This document shows, piece by piece, positions 39,625 to 48,236 of a stretch of DNA of 64,000 nucleotides. Origin of the DNA: CAMPKL01 sp963817465 (GTDB lineage Bacteria > Acidobacteriota > Terriglobia > Bryobacterales > UBA6623); NCBI GenBank assembly GCA_963817465.1, contig CAWFOP010000022.1, positions 310,001 to 374,000 on the forward strand, written 5' to 3'. Below the pieces are notes generated by a model, which did not search any database, had not been told where the DNA came from, and was given only the letters and a program-made list of their open reading frames with translations. A program made the position numbers and the translations under genes. Each line of letters starts with the position of its first letter. Position 1 is the first letter of the stretch.

Positions 39625-40848
39625 ATGCGCTTCCTGATGGTCTCCATCTTCTACCCGCCGTACTCGTTCGGCGGGGACGCGATCTATCTGCAGCGCCTGT
39701 GTCAAGAGTTGACCCGCCGCGGTCACGAGGTCGACGTCGCGCACTGCGGTGATGCGTACGGGTTCTTCGGGCGTCCTCCCAAGAGCGAAGCTTCCAACCG
39801 AGACGGAGTCGTCGTACACCGCCTCGAGAGCTCTCTGGGCAAGGCGGCTCCTCTTCTCGCTCATCAGCTTGGCCGTCCGCTGACGCACGAGTCCGCCTTG
39901 CGGCGCCTCTTCCTCTCCAAACCGTACGACGTCGTTCACTTCCACAACATTTCCCTATTCGGGCCCAAGGTTCTCGAACTGCCCGTACCGCCGGACGCGC
40001 TCAAGGTCTACACCGCTCACGAGCACTGGCTGGTCTGTCCGCTGAGCGTTCTTTGGAAGTTCGGCGACCGTCCTTGCGACTCTCCCGAATGCATCGCCTG
40101 CCAAGTGCGCGCGAAGCGTCCTCCGCAACTCTGGCGCTACACGGACCTGCTCGACCGCGCCGCCGCGCATGTCGACCTGTTTCTCGCCTCCAGCCGCTTC
40201 ACGGTCGAAATGCACAATCAGCGCGGCTTCAACCGGCCGATGCAAATCTTGCCCCCTTTCGCGGACATCTGCGGCGCCGGCCCGGGCGCGTCGCCGCATT
40301 CCCGTCCGTACTTCCTTTTCGTTGGCCGTCTGGAACGCTATAAGGGTCTCGATGAGATTCTTCCCGAATTCTTCGGCGACGGCGAGTTCGATCTTCTCGC
40401 CGCCGGCGACGGCGTGGAATATGACAGACTCGAACGTCTCGCCGCCTCGCACTCTCGCATCAAGCTTCTCGGCTGGGTTCCGCAAGACAGTCTCGGCGAT
40501 TACTATCGCCACGCCCTGGGCGTGATCCTGCCTTCGCTGGGATACGAGACCTTCGGGCTGGTCGCGATCGAGGCCATGGCGCACGGCGCGCCGGTGATCG
40601 GCCATCGTCGCGGTCCCTTGCCCGAAATCATCGAATCGAGCGGCGGAGGTTTGCTCTACCGAACTCCGGAAGAGCTAAGCGAATGTTGCCGTGCGGTCGG
40701 CTTCGATCGGTCGCTGCGTCAACGCCTCGCCTCCGCCGGCCAGGACTTCCAGCGCAAGAACTGGAGCCCGGACGCTCATCTCAAGCGCTACCTCGAGTTG
40801 CTCGAGTCCGTGCGCGACCACGCAATCGAGCCTGTCGGCGCCGCTTGA
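39625..40848 (+). CDS. Family 4 glycosyltransferase
   Basis: A 407-residue GT-B enzyme that transfers a sugar from a nucleotide donor, likely in surface polysaccharide synthesis. The N-terminal loop PPYSFGGDAIYLQRL, the HFHN strand, the GRLERYKGLDEI hinge and the donor site LPSLGYETFGLVAIEAMAHGAPVI (EX7E pattern) are clear. The ATG at 39625 begins the first strand; an earlier start at 39592 or 39559 is possible. The middle contains a four-Cys cluster (CPLS, CDSPECIAC). It is divergent from the two GT2 genes. Confidence 0.9.
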   Translation: MRFLMVSIFYPPYSFGGDAIYLQRLCQELTRRGHEVDVAHCGDAYGFFGRPPKSEASNRDGVVVHRLESSLGKAAPLLAHQLGRPLTHESALRRLFLSKPYDVVHFHNISLFGPKVLELPVPPDALKVYTAHEHWLVCPLSVLWKFGDRPCDSPECIACQVRAKRPPQLWRYTDLLDRAAAHVDLFLASSRFTVEMHNQRGFNRPMQILPPFADICGAGPGASPHSRPYFLFVGRLERYKGLDEILPEFFGDGEFDLLAAGDGVEYDRLERLAASHSRIKLLGWVPQDSLGDYYRHALGVILPSLGYETFGLVAIEAMAHGAPVIGHRRGPLPEIIESSGGGLLYRTPEELSECCRAVGFDRSLRQRLASAGQDFQRKNWSPDAHLKRYLELLESVRDHAIEPVGAA

Positions 40849-40952
40849 CCTCGATAGGCCACTCTGCCGGGCGACTCTCAAGTCTTATACTTCACCTGAC
40901 GATCAACAAACCAGGGGCCCCGGTTTCGCGGAGCGCGGTCCCAGGAGGTTTG

Positions 40953-41651
40953 ATGATCAAGGTCTGTTTGTGCGATCCGGAACCGGTGGTCCAAGAGGGC
41001 TTGCGGTCCATGCTCCAGCGCAAGAGCGATTTTGAGTTGCTGGAGGCTTCGTCCGCCGTGAAAAGCGCCCTGGAACTGGCTCGACGACGCTCACCCGACA
41101 TCGTGATGCTCGACCGCTCCTACGGGATGCACGCGCTGCTCGAGACGATTGGCGCCGTCCGTCGCCAGTTTCCCGACGTGCGGCTGGTGGTCTGGGCGGC
41201 CACGATCTCTGATGTCGAGTGCTTCCGCCTGCTGCAGGCTGGGGCCAAGGGGGTGCTCAAAAAGACCGTGGGCCCCGAGAGCCTCTACCAGTGCCTGAAA
41301 GCGACCGCGGACAACCAGCTCTGGACCGAAGACCTGCAACTGCAGCAGGAAGATCCTCTCTCGAGGCCGCGCAACCGGCCGCTGACCGTCCGCGAACGGG
41401 AGGTCGCCGATCTCGTCGCGAAGGGCCTGAAAAACCGCGAAATCGGCGAGGCGCTCGGCATCGCCACCGGGACGGTCAAGATCCACCTGATGCACATCTT
41501 CGAAAAGACCGGCATCCGCGACCGCTTCGAGCTTGCCCTGCAAGGGCTGCGCACGGCCACCGAGCGGGAGGACCACGCCTCTCGCGACGGCGAAGCGGCG
41601 GCCGGCGCCGACGCGGTTGAAAGCGAAACCTTCACGCGCTCGCGGTGCTGA
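40953..41651 (+). CDS. NarL/FixJ-family response regulator
   Basis: A 232-residue regulator with strong AGGAGG 5 bases before the ATG. The receiver has Asp in CLCDPEP, the phospho-acceptor in IVMLDRSYG and Lys in GVLKKTV. The first acidic pair is reduced (CDP in place of DDH). The LuxR-type helix-turn-helix reads LTVREREVADLVAKGLKNREIGEALGI. The last 35 residues are acidic and low in complexity. Its kinase is not adjacent. Confidence 0.88.
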   Translation: MIKVCLCDPEPVVQEGLRSMLQRKSDFELLEASSAVKSALELARRRSPDIVMLDRSYGMHALLETIGAVRRQFPDVRLVVWAATISDVECFRLLQAGAKGVLKKTVGPESLYQCLKATADNQLWTEDLQLQQEDPLSRPRNRPLTVREREVADLVAKGLKNREIGEALGIATGTVKIHLMHIFEKTGIRDRFELALQGLRTATEREDHASRDGEAAAGADAVESETFTRSRC

Positions 41652-41698
41652 CGTTGCGGGATGGCGCGCGTGCGATCATCAGAGCGCCGGAAGCTCCG

Positions 41699-42928
41699 AT
41701 GATCGCATCGCGCCGCAACATCCTCCGCCAAGAAGTCGAACGCTCTTTTGAAGGCGACCAAGTTCTCTTCCTCGAGCGCCTTGTTAATCAGCCCTCCCAC
41801 ACCGCCGCTGTCGACGACGTCGAGCAACTCCAACGGACCATCGACGAACGCGCCGCCGCCGTCGGTCTGAGCCGTGAAGTTGTCGCCAATCCCGGGGGCG
41901 GGTACGCCGCCCATCGCATCCACTCGACCCCCGGCGTCGGCGGCGGGGACAAGGCTGTCGCCCTGATTGGACATTGCGACACGGTCTACCCGCGCAGCCA
42001 AGGCTTTTTGACCTTCCGGCGCGACGCGCCCGATTCGCCCTCCGAGGGCGACCGCGGCTACGGTCCCGGCGTGCTCGACATGAAGTCCGGCCTGACGGTC
42101 ATCTTGTTCGCCTTGCAAGCCTTGCAACGCGCCGCCCCGGACGTTTTTGCGAATCTGCGCGCCCGGTTTGTCTGCAACACCGACGAAGAAGTCGGCTCGC
42201 CCAGCAGCGAGGCGCTTTTCAGACGCCTCGCGCCGCTGACGGACATGGCGCTGGTCTTCGAAGGCGGCCGCGATGAAGACCGCATCATCACCTCGCGCAA
42301 AGGAACCGGCGGCTTCAAGCTCACCGTGACCGGTCGAGACGCGCACGCCGGCAACGACCACGCTGCGGGCGTCAACGCCATCCACGCGATGGCTCTGCTG
42401 ATCCCGCGGGTCGAGGCGATGACGGACTACGAGCAGGGCACGACGGTCAACGTCGGCCTGGTCCGCGGCGGTACGGCTAGGAACTCCGTCCCAGGTGAAG
42501 CGCAAATCGAGATTGACGTCCGCGTCACGGGCCTCGCCGCCGCGAAAGCCCTGGAAACGGCGATGGCCGACCTCGCCGAGCGGCCCTTCGAGGGCCTCGG
42601 CGGAGTCCCGGAACGCTTGCGCCAGGTCCAGGTTCGCGTCGAAGGCGGCCTGCAGCGCGCGCCGATGGAAGCCACGCCCGAAAGCCAACATCTGCGGCGC
42701 CGCTACGAACGCTACGCCTCCGCAGCCGGCCTCGGCGTCGGCGAAGCGCCGCTGCAAGGGGGCGGCAGCGACGCCAGCGTGCTGGCGCCCCTTGGCGTGC
42801 CCGTCATCGACGGTCTCGGCCCTTACGGCAAGTTCTTTCACAGCCCAAAGGAGTGGTGCAGCCTGTCGAGCCTGCGCAAGAGAACCCTTGCTCTGGCCCT
42901 CTTTCTGGCTGACTTGGTCGATCCCTAG
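41699..42928 (+). CDS. M20 family metallopeptidase (CPG2-like)
   Basis: A 409-residue zinc peptidase of the glutamate carboxypeptidase/ArgE-DapE family. Metal ligands are visible: His/Asp in GHCDTVYP, Asp in GPGVLDMKSG, Glu-Glu in NTDEEVGS, Glu in FEGGRDE and His in KFFHSPKEW. The dimerisation domain has GRDAHAGNDHAAGVNAI. No signal peptide is evident. The ATG at 41699 is chosen; the frame is open 18 codons further up and would overlap the regulator stop. The substrate is a peptide or N-acyl amino acid, not further defined. Confidence 0.85.
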   Translation: MIASRRNILRQEVERSFEGDQVLFLERLVNQPSHTAAVDDVEQLQRTIDERAAAVGLSREVVANPGGGYAAHRIHSTPGVGGGDKAVALIGHCDTVYPRSQGFLTFRRDAPDSPSEGDRGYGPGVLDMKSGLTVILFALQALQRAAPDVFANLRARFVCNTDEEVGSPSSEALFRRLAPLTDMALVFEGGRDEDRIITSRKGTGGFKLTVTGRDAHAGNDHAAGVNAIHAMALLIPRVEAMTDYEQGTTVNVGLVRGGTARNSVPGEAQIEIDVRVTGLAAAKALETAMADLAERPFEGLGGVPERLRQVQVRVEGGLQRAPMEATPESQHLRRRYERYASAAGLGVGEAPLQGGGSDASVLAPLGVPVIDGLGPYGKFFHSPKEWCSLSSLRKRTLALALFLADLVDP

Positions 42929-42999
42929 GGAAGGGACGGGGTTGCGGCCCGGATCGGCGTCGGTGACAATGGCCTTTCGCTTCACCGCCGAATCCGGTC

Positions 43000-43914
43000 A
43001 TGTCAATAGAGTTCAAAGGTCCGATGGCCGCGCTGCTGACGCCACGGTCCCCTGCTGGAGACCTGGATTACGACGCGCTCGAAGCCGCGGTCGATTTCGT
43101 CCTCTCTCGGGGAGGCGTGGGGGTGATCCTCGCCGGAGGCACGGGCGACTACGCTTCCCTGACTCTCGACGAACGCAAACGGTTGTTCGAACGCGCCAAG
43201 GCCGCCGCCGGCGATCGCGGAGCCGTGATTTGCTCCAACGGCGCTGTACGTCTGGAACACTCGGTCGAGCTGGCCGATCATGCGCTCGCGGCCGGCGCGG
43301 ATGCGGTGCTGTTGCCGCCGCCGCACTTCTACCGCTACAGCCAAGAGGACCTCGAGGAGTTCTACGCCCAGGCGTCGCGCCTCATCAAGGGCCCGATTTT
43401 GGTCTACAATCTCGCCGCTTTCGTCACGCCGATTCAACCCGCGACAGCCTTGCGGCTGATCCGCGCCCACGACAACATCGTCGGGATCAAGGATTCCAGC
43501 GGCCAGCTCGACACGCTCACGCTGCTCAGCGAGCGCCAGGACCTTGGCGCCGTCCGAATCTTGGGCAACGATCGCGTGCTCGCCAAAGCCCTGCGGGACG
43601 GCCTGATCGACGCTGTCATCTCGGGTCCGGCCGGCGTTGTCCCCGAGATCGCGGCCGCCCTATTCGACGCCTCGGTGCAACGCGACGACAGCCGCTTCCG
43701 CGCCCTCGAAGACCTATTCAGGGAACTGATCGAGCGCGTTGACGCACTGCCGTATCCTTGGGCCCTGATCGAACTGGCGGAAATTCGGGGAATGGCCAAA
43801 ACCTCCTACCCGTTCGAGCCGCCGCGCCATCGCCGCGCCGCGCTCGACGCTCTCCACGAATGGTTTCCCGTCTGGCTCGATCGCCTCTCGACCGTCAACC
43901 TCTCGCGCGTATAG
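43000..43914 (+). CDS. Dihydrodipicolinate synthase family aldolase
   Basis: A 304-residue class I aldolase/lyase of the DapA superfamily. The Schiff-base Lys164 is in VGIKDSSG and the proton-relay Tyr136 in LVYNLAAF. The pyruvate-binding loop, GTTGE in DapA, is GGTGD here, which is common in family members acting on other oxo-acids. It is therefore more likely an N-acetylneuraminate- or 4-hydroxy-oxoglutarate-type lyase than the lysine enzyme. It follows the M20 gene by 71 bases and precedes the PQQ dehydrogenase gene. Confidence 0.85.
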   Translation: MSIEFKGPMAALLTPRSPAGDLDYDALEAAVDFVLSRGGVGVILAGGTGDYASLTLDERKRLFERAKAAAGDRGAVICSNGAVRLEHSVELADHALAAGADAVLLPPPHFYRYSQEDLEEFYAQASRLIKGPILVYNLAAFVTPIQPATALRLIRAHDNIVGIKDSSGQLDTLTLLSERQDLGAVRILGNDRVLAKALRDGLIDAVISGPAGVVPEIAAALFDASVQRDDSRFRALEDLFRELIERVDALPYPWALIELAEIRGMAKTSYPFEPPRHRRAALDALHEWFPVWLDRLSTVNLSRV

Positions 43915-43915
43915 T
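43910..43915 (+). promoter_or_regulatory. -10 box (TATAGT), leaderless geometry
   Basis: TATAGT ends 8 bases before the ATG at 43924. It overlaps the end of the upstream gene. TCGACC at 43888-43893 gives a fair -35 at 16 bases. Confidence 0.45.
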
Positions 43916-43923
43916 AGACATCG

Positions 43924-45783
43924 ATGACGTCCAACTTCGACCGCCGCCGATTTATCCAAGGTCTCGCCGGCGCCTTTGCCTTGGGCGGCGCACGCGGGGC
44001 GGGGAAACAGTGGGAGTGGACGCACTACGGCGCCGATCAGGCCGCCACGCGGTTCAGCCCGCTGGCCCAAATCAACCGCGACAACGTCGCCGACTTGCGC
44101 GTGGCCTGGCGTCATCACACCGGCGATGCGCGCCAACGTCCGCAGACCACCATCGAATGCACGCCGATTTGCGTCGACGGCGTCCTTTACCTCACCACGG
44201 CGCGCCTCATGTTGCAGGCGCTCGAGGCCGCCGGCGGCAAGCTGCTGTGGACTTTCGACCCTTTCGAAGGCGAGAGCGAAGGGCGCAATCGCGGCGTCAA
44301 TCGCGGCGTCGCCTTCCGGCGCGAGGGCGAGCGCGTCACCATCTTTTTCCCGGCTGACCACTTCCTCTACGCCGTCGACGGCGCTACCGGAAAGCTCGTC
44401 GAAGAATTCGGCGGACGGGGCTTCATCGATCTCGCCGACGACTTCGACTGCGACATGTCGAAGCTTTCTTTCACGCTGAGCTCGCCGCCCGTGGTCTACG
44501 GCGATCTCGTCATCACCGGCGGCGGCGGCGGAGAGGGCCCCTACCCGGCGGCCCCGGGCCACATTCGCGCCTGGGACGCCCGCACCGGCAAGCGCCGCTG
44601 GATCTTTCACACCATCCCGCATCCCGGCGAATACGGCTACCAGACCTGGCCGCAAGACGCCTGGCGAACGGCCGGCGGCGCCAACAACTGGGCCGGCATG
44701 AGCCTCGACGAAGGGCGCGGCTGGCTGTTCGTCTCGACCGGCTCGCCCGCTTTCGACTTCTACGGGGGCGACCGCCACGGTCAGGACCTGTTCGCCAACT
44801 GCGTGCTGGCGCTCAACGCGGAGACGGGCGAGCGACTGTGGCACTTCCAAACCGTCCACCACGACGTTTGGGACTACGACCTGCCGGCGCAGCCGATCCT
44901 GTGCCATTCGCAAAGAAACGGGCGCAAGATCGATGCGGTCGCCCAGCTCACAAAGACCGGACTTTGCTTCGTCTTCGACCGCTTGACCGGCCAGCCGTTG
45001 TTTGGCGTCGAAGAGCGGCCTGTCCCGCAGTCCGACGTCCCCGGCGAGCAGACCTGGCCGACGCAGCCCGTCCCGCTCAAGCCGCCGCCGTTTACCAAGC
45101 ACGGTTTCAGCGCGGACGACATCACCGACATCTCGCCGCAAGCGACGGCGTACGTCAAGGAGCTGTTCGACCAGTACCGCTCCGGGCCGATCTTTACGCC
45201 GCCAAGCACCCAGGGGACCATCGTCAAGCCCGGCTTCCTCGGCGGCGCCTTGTGGGGCGGCGGCTCCTTTGATCCCTCGACGGGTTACCTCTATGTCAAC
45301 ACCAGCGAAAACGCCAACATCATGACGCTGGTCGAGGGCGGGCCTGACAATCCCTTCCGCTACGGCCACCAGGGCTACGTGCGGTTCTTCGATCACGAGA
45401 GCCACGCCCCGTCGAAGCCGCCCTGGGGCTTCCTCACCTGCGTCGACCTCGGCACAGGCGATTTTGTCTGGCGCGAAGTCCTCGGTGAATACCCGGACCT
45501 AGTCGCCAAAGGGATCCGCAACACAGGCTCGCGGCAAATGGGCGGCTCGATCGCCACCGGCGGCGGCCTGGTCTTCGTGGCCGCGACGATGGACGAGAAG
45601 ATGCGCGCCTTTGACTCCAAAACCGGCAAGGAATTGTGGTCGGATCAGCTCACGGCGGGCGGCTACGCCACGCCCTGCACCTACGAAGCCGACGGCAAGC
45701 AGTTTGTCGTCATCGCCGCGGGCGGCGGGGGCAAGCAGCGCACCAAGGCGGGCGACGAGTTCATCGCCTACGCCCTGCCTTGA
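43924..45783 (+). CDS. PQQ-dependent quinoprotein dehydrogenase, Tat-exported
   Basis: A 619-residue eight-bladed beta-propeller. The N-terminus has a twin-arginine signal (RRRFIQGLAGAFALGG). It then reads WTHYGADQAATRFSPLAQINRDNVADLRVAW, the start of membrane-type quinoprotein glucose dehydrogenase-like propellers. Repeated W motifs (AWDARTGKRRWIF, ALNAETGERLWHF, AFDSKTGKELWS) mark the blades. It would oxidise sugars or alcohols in the periplasm with PQQ. No haem motif or membrane anchor is present, so electrons must leave through a separate carrier. No PQQ synthesis genes lie in the window. Confidence 0.9.
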   Translation: MTSNFDRRRFIQGLAGAFALGGARGAGKQWEWTHYGADQAATRFSPLAQINRDNVADLRVAWRHHTGDARQRPQTTIECTPICVDGVLYLTTARLMLQALEAAGGKLLWTFDPFEGESEGRNRGVNRGVAFRREGERVTIFFPADHFLYAVDGATGKLVEEFGGRGFIDLADDFDCDMSKLSFTLSSPPVVYGDLVITGGGGGEGPYPAAPGHIRAWDARTGKRRWIFHTIPHPGEYGYQTWPQDAWRTAGGANNWAGMSLDEGRGWLFVSTGSPAFDFYGGDRHGQDLFANCVLALNAETGERLWHFQTVHHDVWDYDLPAQPILCHSQRNGRKIDAVAQLTKTGLCFVFDRLTGQPLFGVEERPVPQSDVPGEQTWPTQPVPLKPPPFTKHGFSADDITDISPQATAYVKELFDQYRSGPIFTPPSTQGTIVKPGFLGGALWGGGSFDPSTGYLYVNTSENANIMTLVEGGPDNPFRYGHQGYVRFFDHESHAPSKPPWGFLTCVDLGTGDFVWREVLGEYPDLVAKGIRNTGSRQMGGSIATGGGLVFVAATMDEKMRAFDSKTGKELWSDQLTAGGYATPCTYEADGKQFVVIAAGGGGKQRTKAGDEFIAYALP

Positions 45784-46257
45784 TCAGTTCGCCCTGACGC
45801 GCCCGGCGAACCCGCGAGCGACCGCGTCGGCCTGCTCTTGCGCGAGCCCCACCACGCCCGCCACGTACTTTCCTTTGGGGAATATGAACCAAGGCGTGTC
45901 GCCGTCCAACCCGAACTGTCCGCCGAAGGTCGGCACGAACTTGGCGTTGCTCAGCTTATTCTTGATGTCGTACGAAAGCAGGGCCGCCGCGTCGGGCGTT
46001 GCGGTTTCAGCCAAAAACAACGTGTATCGCTTGCCTTCCGCCTCGTAATTCGCCACGTTGCCGCCCGGAAGCCAATCCTTGCCCATCAGATGGTCCGCGA
46101 CAAGCTCGAAGCTCGTGCGGCCGTCCAAGGGAAACCAGGTGCGGTGGTCGGGGAGACGCGGCGGCTTCTGTGTGGCCGTCTTCGCTTCAGGCTGGGGCGC
46201 GGGCCCTCCGCCGCACGCGATCAACAGGCACGCCGCAAGGGCGATCCACATTCGCAT
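45784..46257 (-). CDS. Lipoprotein of unknown function
   Basis: A 157-residue protein with lipobox LIAC (Cys15) and AAGGAG 8 bases before its ATG. The mature part has alternating strands and helices (TSFELVADHLMGKDWL, NYEAEGKRYTLFLAE, WFIFPKGKYVAGVVGL). I know no family. It converges on the PQQ dehydrogenase gene with no gap and follows the MOSC gene by 12 bases on the same strand, so it is probably cotranscribed with that gene. Confidence 0.75.
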   Translation of the reverse strand: MRMWIALAACLLIACGGGPAPQPEAKTATQKPPRLPDHRTWFPLDGRTSFELVADHLMGKDWLPGGNVANYEAEGKRYTLFLAETATPDAAALLSYDIKNKLSNAKFVPTFGGQFGLDGDTPWFIFPKGKYVAGVVGLAQEQADAVARGFAGRVRAN

Positions 46258-46269
46258 TTCAGCGCTCCT

Positions 46270-46746
46270 TCAGGCGCCCAACGACAGTTCGCGCTGTCCG
46301 GGCATCTCTTCGACCGCCACCAATTCTACGCGGTCGCCCACGGCGATGTCCGCGCTCACCACCACCTTCCCGTACATGCCGCCGCGCTTGTCAGGATCCA
46401 AGGCCTGCTGCAAGCCCGGCTCGAAGTCGTCCATCAAGCGACACGGCCGCGTCTCCGAGACCACTTCGATCACGCAGCCGCCCACGCGCAATCCGCCGCC
46501 TTTCGCCGCGGCGAGATTCACGCCCGATACGACGATGTTCGCGCGCCGCCCGCCGGGATTGAGATCGCGCCCCAGTTCGCGGCAAGCGTCCGCCCACCGT
46601 TCGGCTTCGATAAGCGTGACTTGGCGGCTCCCTCCGCCGGCGTGATCGCCGTCCAACCCTCGCCCGGCGCGCGCGAACGCGTGTTTCGCCTCCTTCACAG
46701 GAGTGCGGCTGGACGGTCTTAGAAAAATGCGCTCGATCCGGCCCAT
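46270..46746 (-). CDS. MOSC-domain protein
   Basis: A 158-residue single MOSC domain, related to the C-terminal domain of molybdenum-cofactor sulfurase. It has the basic-rich GLDGDHAGG and RQVTLIEAE blocks, RRANIVVSGVNL, and the presumed catalytic Cys102 in ETRPCRLMD. Members use the Cys to handle sulfur or bind molybdopterin. It starts 5 bases after the LamG lipoprotein gene and is probably in its operon. Confidence 0.85.
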   Translation of the reverse strand: MGRIERIFLRPSSRTPVKEAKHAFARAGRGLDGDHAGGGSRQVTLIEAERWADACRELGRDLNPGGRRANIVVSGVNLAAAKGGGLRVGGCVIEVVSETRPCRLMDDFEPGLQQALDPDKRGGMYGKVVVSADIAVGDRVELVAVEEMPGQRELSLGA

Positions 46747-46751
46747 TTCGC

Positions 46752-47630
46752 CTACTCGAGCAAGCTCGCCACGCCGCCGTCGAGATGATACAACTCGCCG
46801 ATCTCCTGCGCCGTCAGCGGCCGGTTGAAGATCGCCAGTTCGTCAAACAAGCCCACGTAGTTGACGCCCAATCGAATCGTTGCCTTCGACATGTCCCACT
46901 CGAACGGTTCACTGACGCCGGTCGAAGTCCCTTGCCGCTCGCCGTTGAGGTAGAGCGTCGCTGTTCCGCCCGGTGTGCCCAGTCCGTCGAAGGTGACGCC
47001 GACATGCGTCCATTCGCCGCCGTGGAACGGAGGCTGATCGACCACGACCAGCCGTTTCTCGAATGTCGTGTTATCGTCCTTCGCTTCGCTTTCGGGCTTC
47101 CACTTTGACAATTCGCCGAAAGCGCCCATACGGAACCGGCGCGGGTTGTCTTTGGTGAAGTCCGTCCAGACGGCCGAATCGTTATAAGCCGAGTCGGTCA
47201 CTTGAATCGGGTCGCAGTAGCCCGGCGCGAGATCCGTTGCGGGGTCGACGCTGAGCCAAAACGAAATCGCCCCGCTCCAGCCCTCGGGCGAAAAGGCCGC
47301 ATTGTCCTGCCCGCTGAAGAACAGCGCTTTCGTGTTCTTGTGTCGGAAGGCGAGCGCGTGTTTCACCTTGCCCTGGTCGTAGGCGATCTCGACATCCTCG
47401 CCCCAATATCCCGGGCCGCGCTTTTCAAGCTCGTCATAAGACGGAGCCGAATAAATGCGTCGGTCGCCTTTCGCATAAGCGGCGTCGAACCCATCGTCGA
47501 AGGGAGCGTAAAGCGTCAAAGCGTCCCGCAACCCGTTGCCTTTGGCTTGTTCAGGAGCAACCGGCGCGGAGCCGCATCCCACCAGCGACGCCGCGAGCGC
47601 AACCAAGGCCAATACACCGATCCGCAGCAT
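46752..47630 (-). CDS. LamG/concanavalin-like domain lipoprotein
   Basis: A 292-residue lipoprotein with lipobox LVGC (Cys19). The mature part is a jelly-roll domain of the LamG/laminin-G3 type: WSGAISFWLSVDP, GGEWTHVGVTFDG, GTATLYLNGERQG, and the closing GLFDELAIFNRPLTAQEIGELY, which is the family's calcium-site end. It likely binds carbohydrate at the cell surface. The ATG at 47630 starts the signal and has TACACT 7 bases upstream; the frame is open to 48068 but that part is not protein-like. It leads a three-gene minus-strand group. Confidence 0.88.
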   Translation of the reverse strand: MLRIGVLALVALAASLVGCGSAPVAPEQAKGNGLRDALTLYAPFDDGFDAAYAKGDRRIYSAPSYDELEKRGPGYWGEDVEIAYDQGKVKHALAFRHKNTKALFFSGQDNAAFSPEGWSGAISFWLSVDPATDLAPGYCDPIQVTDSAYNDSAVWTDFTKDNPRRFRMGAFGELSKWKPESEAKDDNTTFEKRLVVVDQPPFHGGEWTHVGVTFDGLGTPGGTATLYLNGERQGTSTGVSEPFEWDMSKATIRLGVNYVGLFDELAIFNRPLTAQEIGELYHLDGGVASLLE

Positions 47631-47637
47631 GTCCGAC

Positions 47638-47643
47638 AGTGTA
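47638..47643 (-). promoter_or_regulatory. -10-like box (TACACT), leaderless geometry
   Basis: On the minus strand TACACT ends 7 bases before the ATG at 47630. It lies in the 75-base divergent region shared with the lipoprotein gene at 47706. Confidence 0.45.
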
Positions 47644-47690
47644 CTCTCTCCTTGCCCCTTCTTTTGCCCCTTGTCGCTCGCCCCCTGCGC

Positions 47691-47696
47691 TATGAT
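47691..47696 (+). promoter_or_regulatory. -10 box (TATGAT), leaderless geometry
   Basis: TATGAT ends 9 bases before the ATG at 47706. No Shine-Dalgarno is visible. Confidence 0.45.
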
Positions 47697-47705
47697 CGTG
47701 GCTCG

Positions 47706-48236
47706 ATGCGCGCGTCCCTGTTGTTGTTCTGCGTCCCCGTGTTGCTGGCGCTCTGCGGCTGCCCTCAAAACGAGCCCATGACGCCGCTTGAAGAGGGCGC
47801 CGAAGAAGCGCCGACGGAACTGCTTTCGACGGTCAACGTGGCCGACCCGGCGGCCGAGCCGCAACTGCTCGAAGGGTTTTACGGGCTCGAGCAACGCGCG
47901 TGGCGTTGGACCGGCGGCAAGTTCGCCGTTCTGCTCGCGACGCCGCCCGACTACGCGACGCATGAGAGCTCTCTCGACCTGCGGCTCACGGTGCCGTCGA
48001 TCGTGATCGAAACAGTCGGTCCGGTGACGATAACGGCGCGGGTGAACGGCACGGAAATAGGGAACCAAACATACGATGCCGCGGGCGACAATTTGCTCTT
48101 CACGAGCATGATTCCGGCGGGAGTCCTGACCGCCGAGCCGGCTCGCGCGGAATTCGAGCTAGACAAGGTGATTCCCCCCAGCGATCAGGATGAGAGAGAG
48201 CTGGGGATCATCGCCGTCTCGATCGCCTTGAAGTGA
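47706..48236 (+). CDS. Lipoprotein of unknown function
   Basis: A 176-residue lipoprotein with signal MRASLLLFCVPVLLALCGC (lipobox ALCGC with Cys19). A short acidic linker (EEGAEEAPTE) is followed by a beta-rich domain (FAVLLATPPD, LDLRLTVPSIVIETVGPVTITARVNG). The repeated V/I/T strands suggest an immunoglobulin-like sandwich. Its GTGA overlap with the next gene shows coupling to the membrane protein. Confidence 0.7.
   Translation: MRASLLLFCVPVLLALCGCPQNEPMTPLEEGAEEAPTELLSTVNVADPAAEPQLLEGFYGLEQRAWRWTGGKFAVLLATPPDYATHESSLDLRLTVPSIVIETVGPVTITARVNGTEIGNQTYDAAGDNLLFTSMIPAGVLTAEPARAEFELDKVIPPSDQDERELGIIAVSIALK

Noticed and set aside
46752..48068. A longer version of the LamG lipoprotein gene starting at 48068.
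   Set aside because: The extra 146 codons overlap the divergent lipoprotein gene and would place the signal peptide and lipobox inside the protein.
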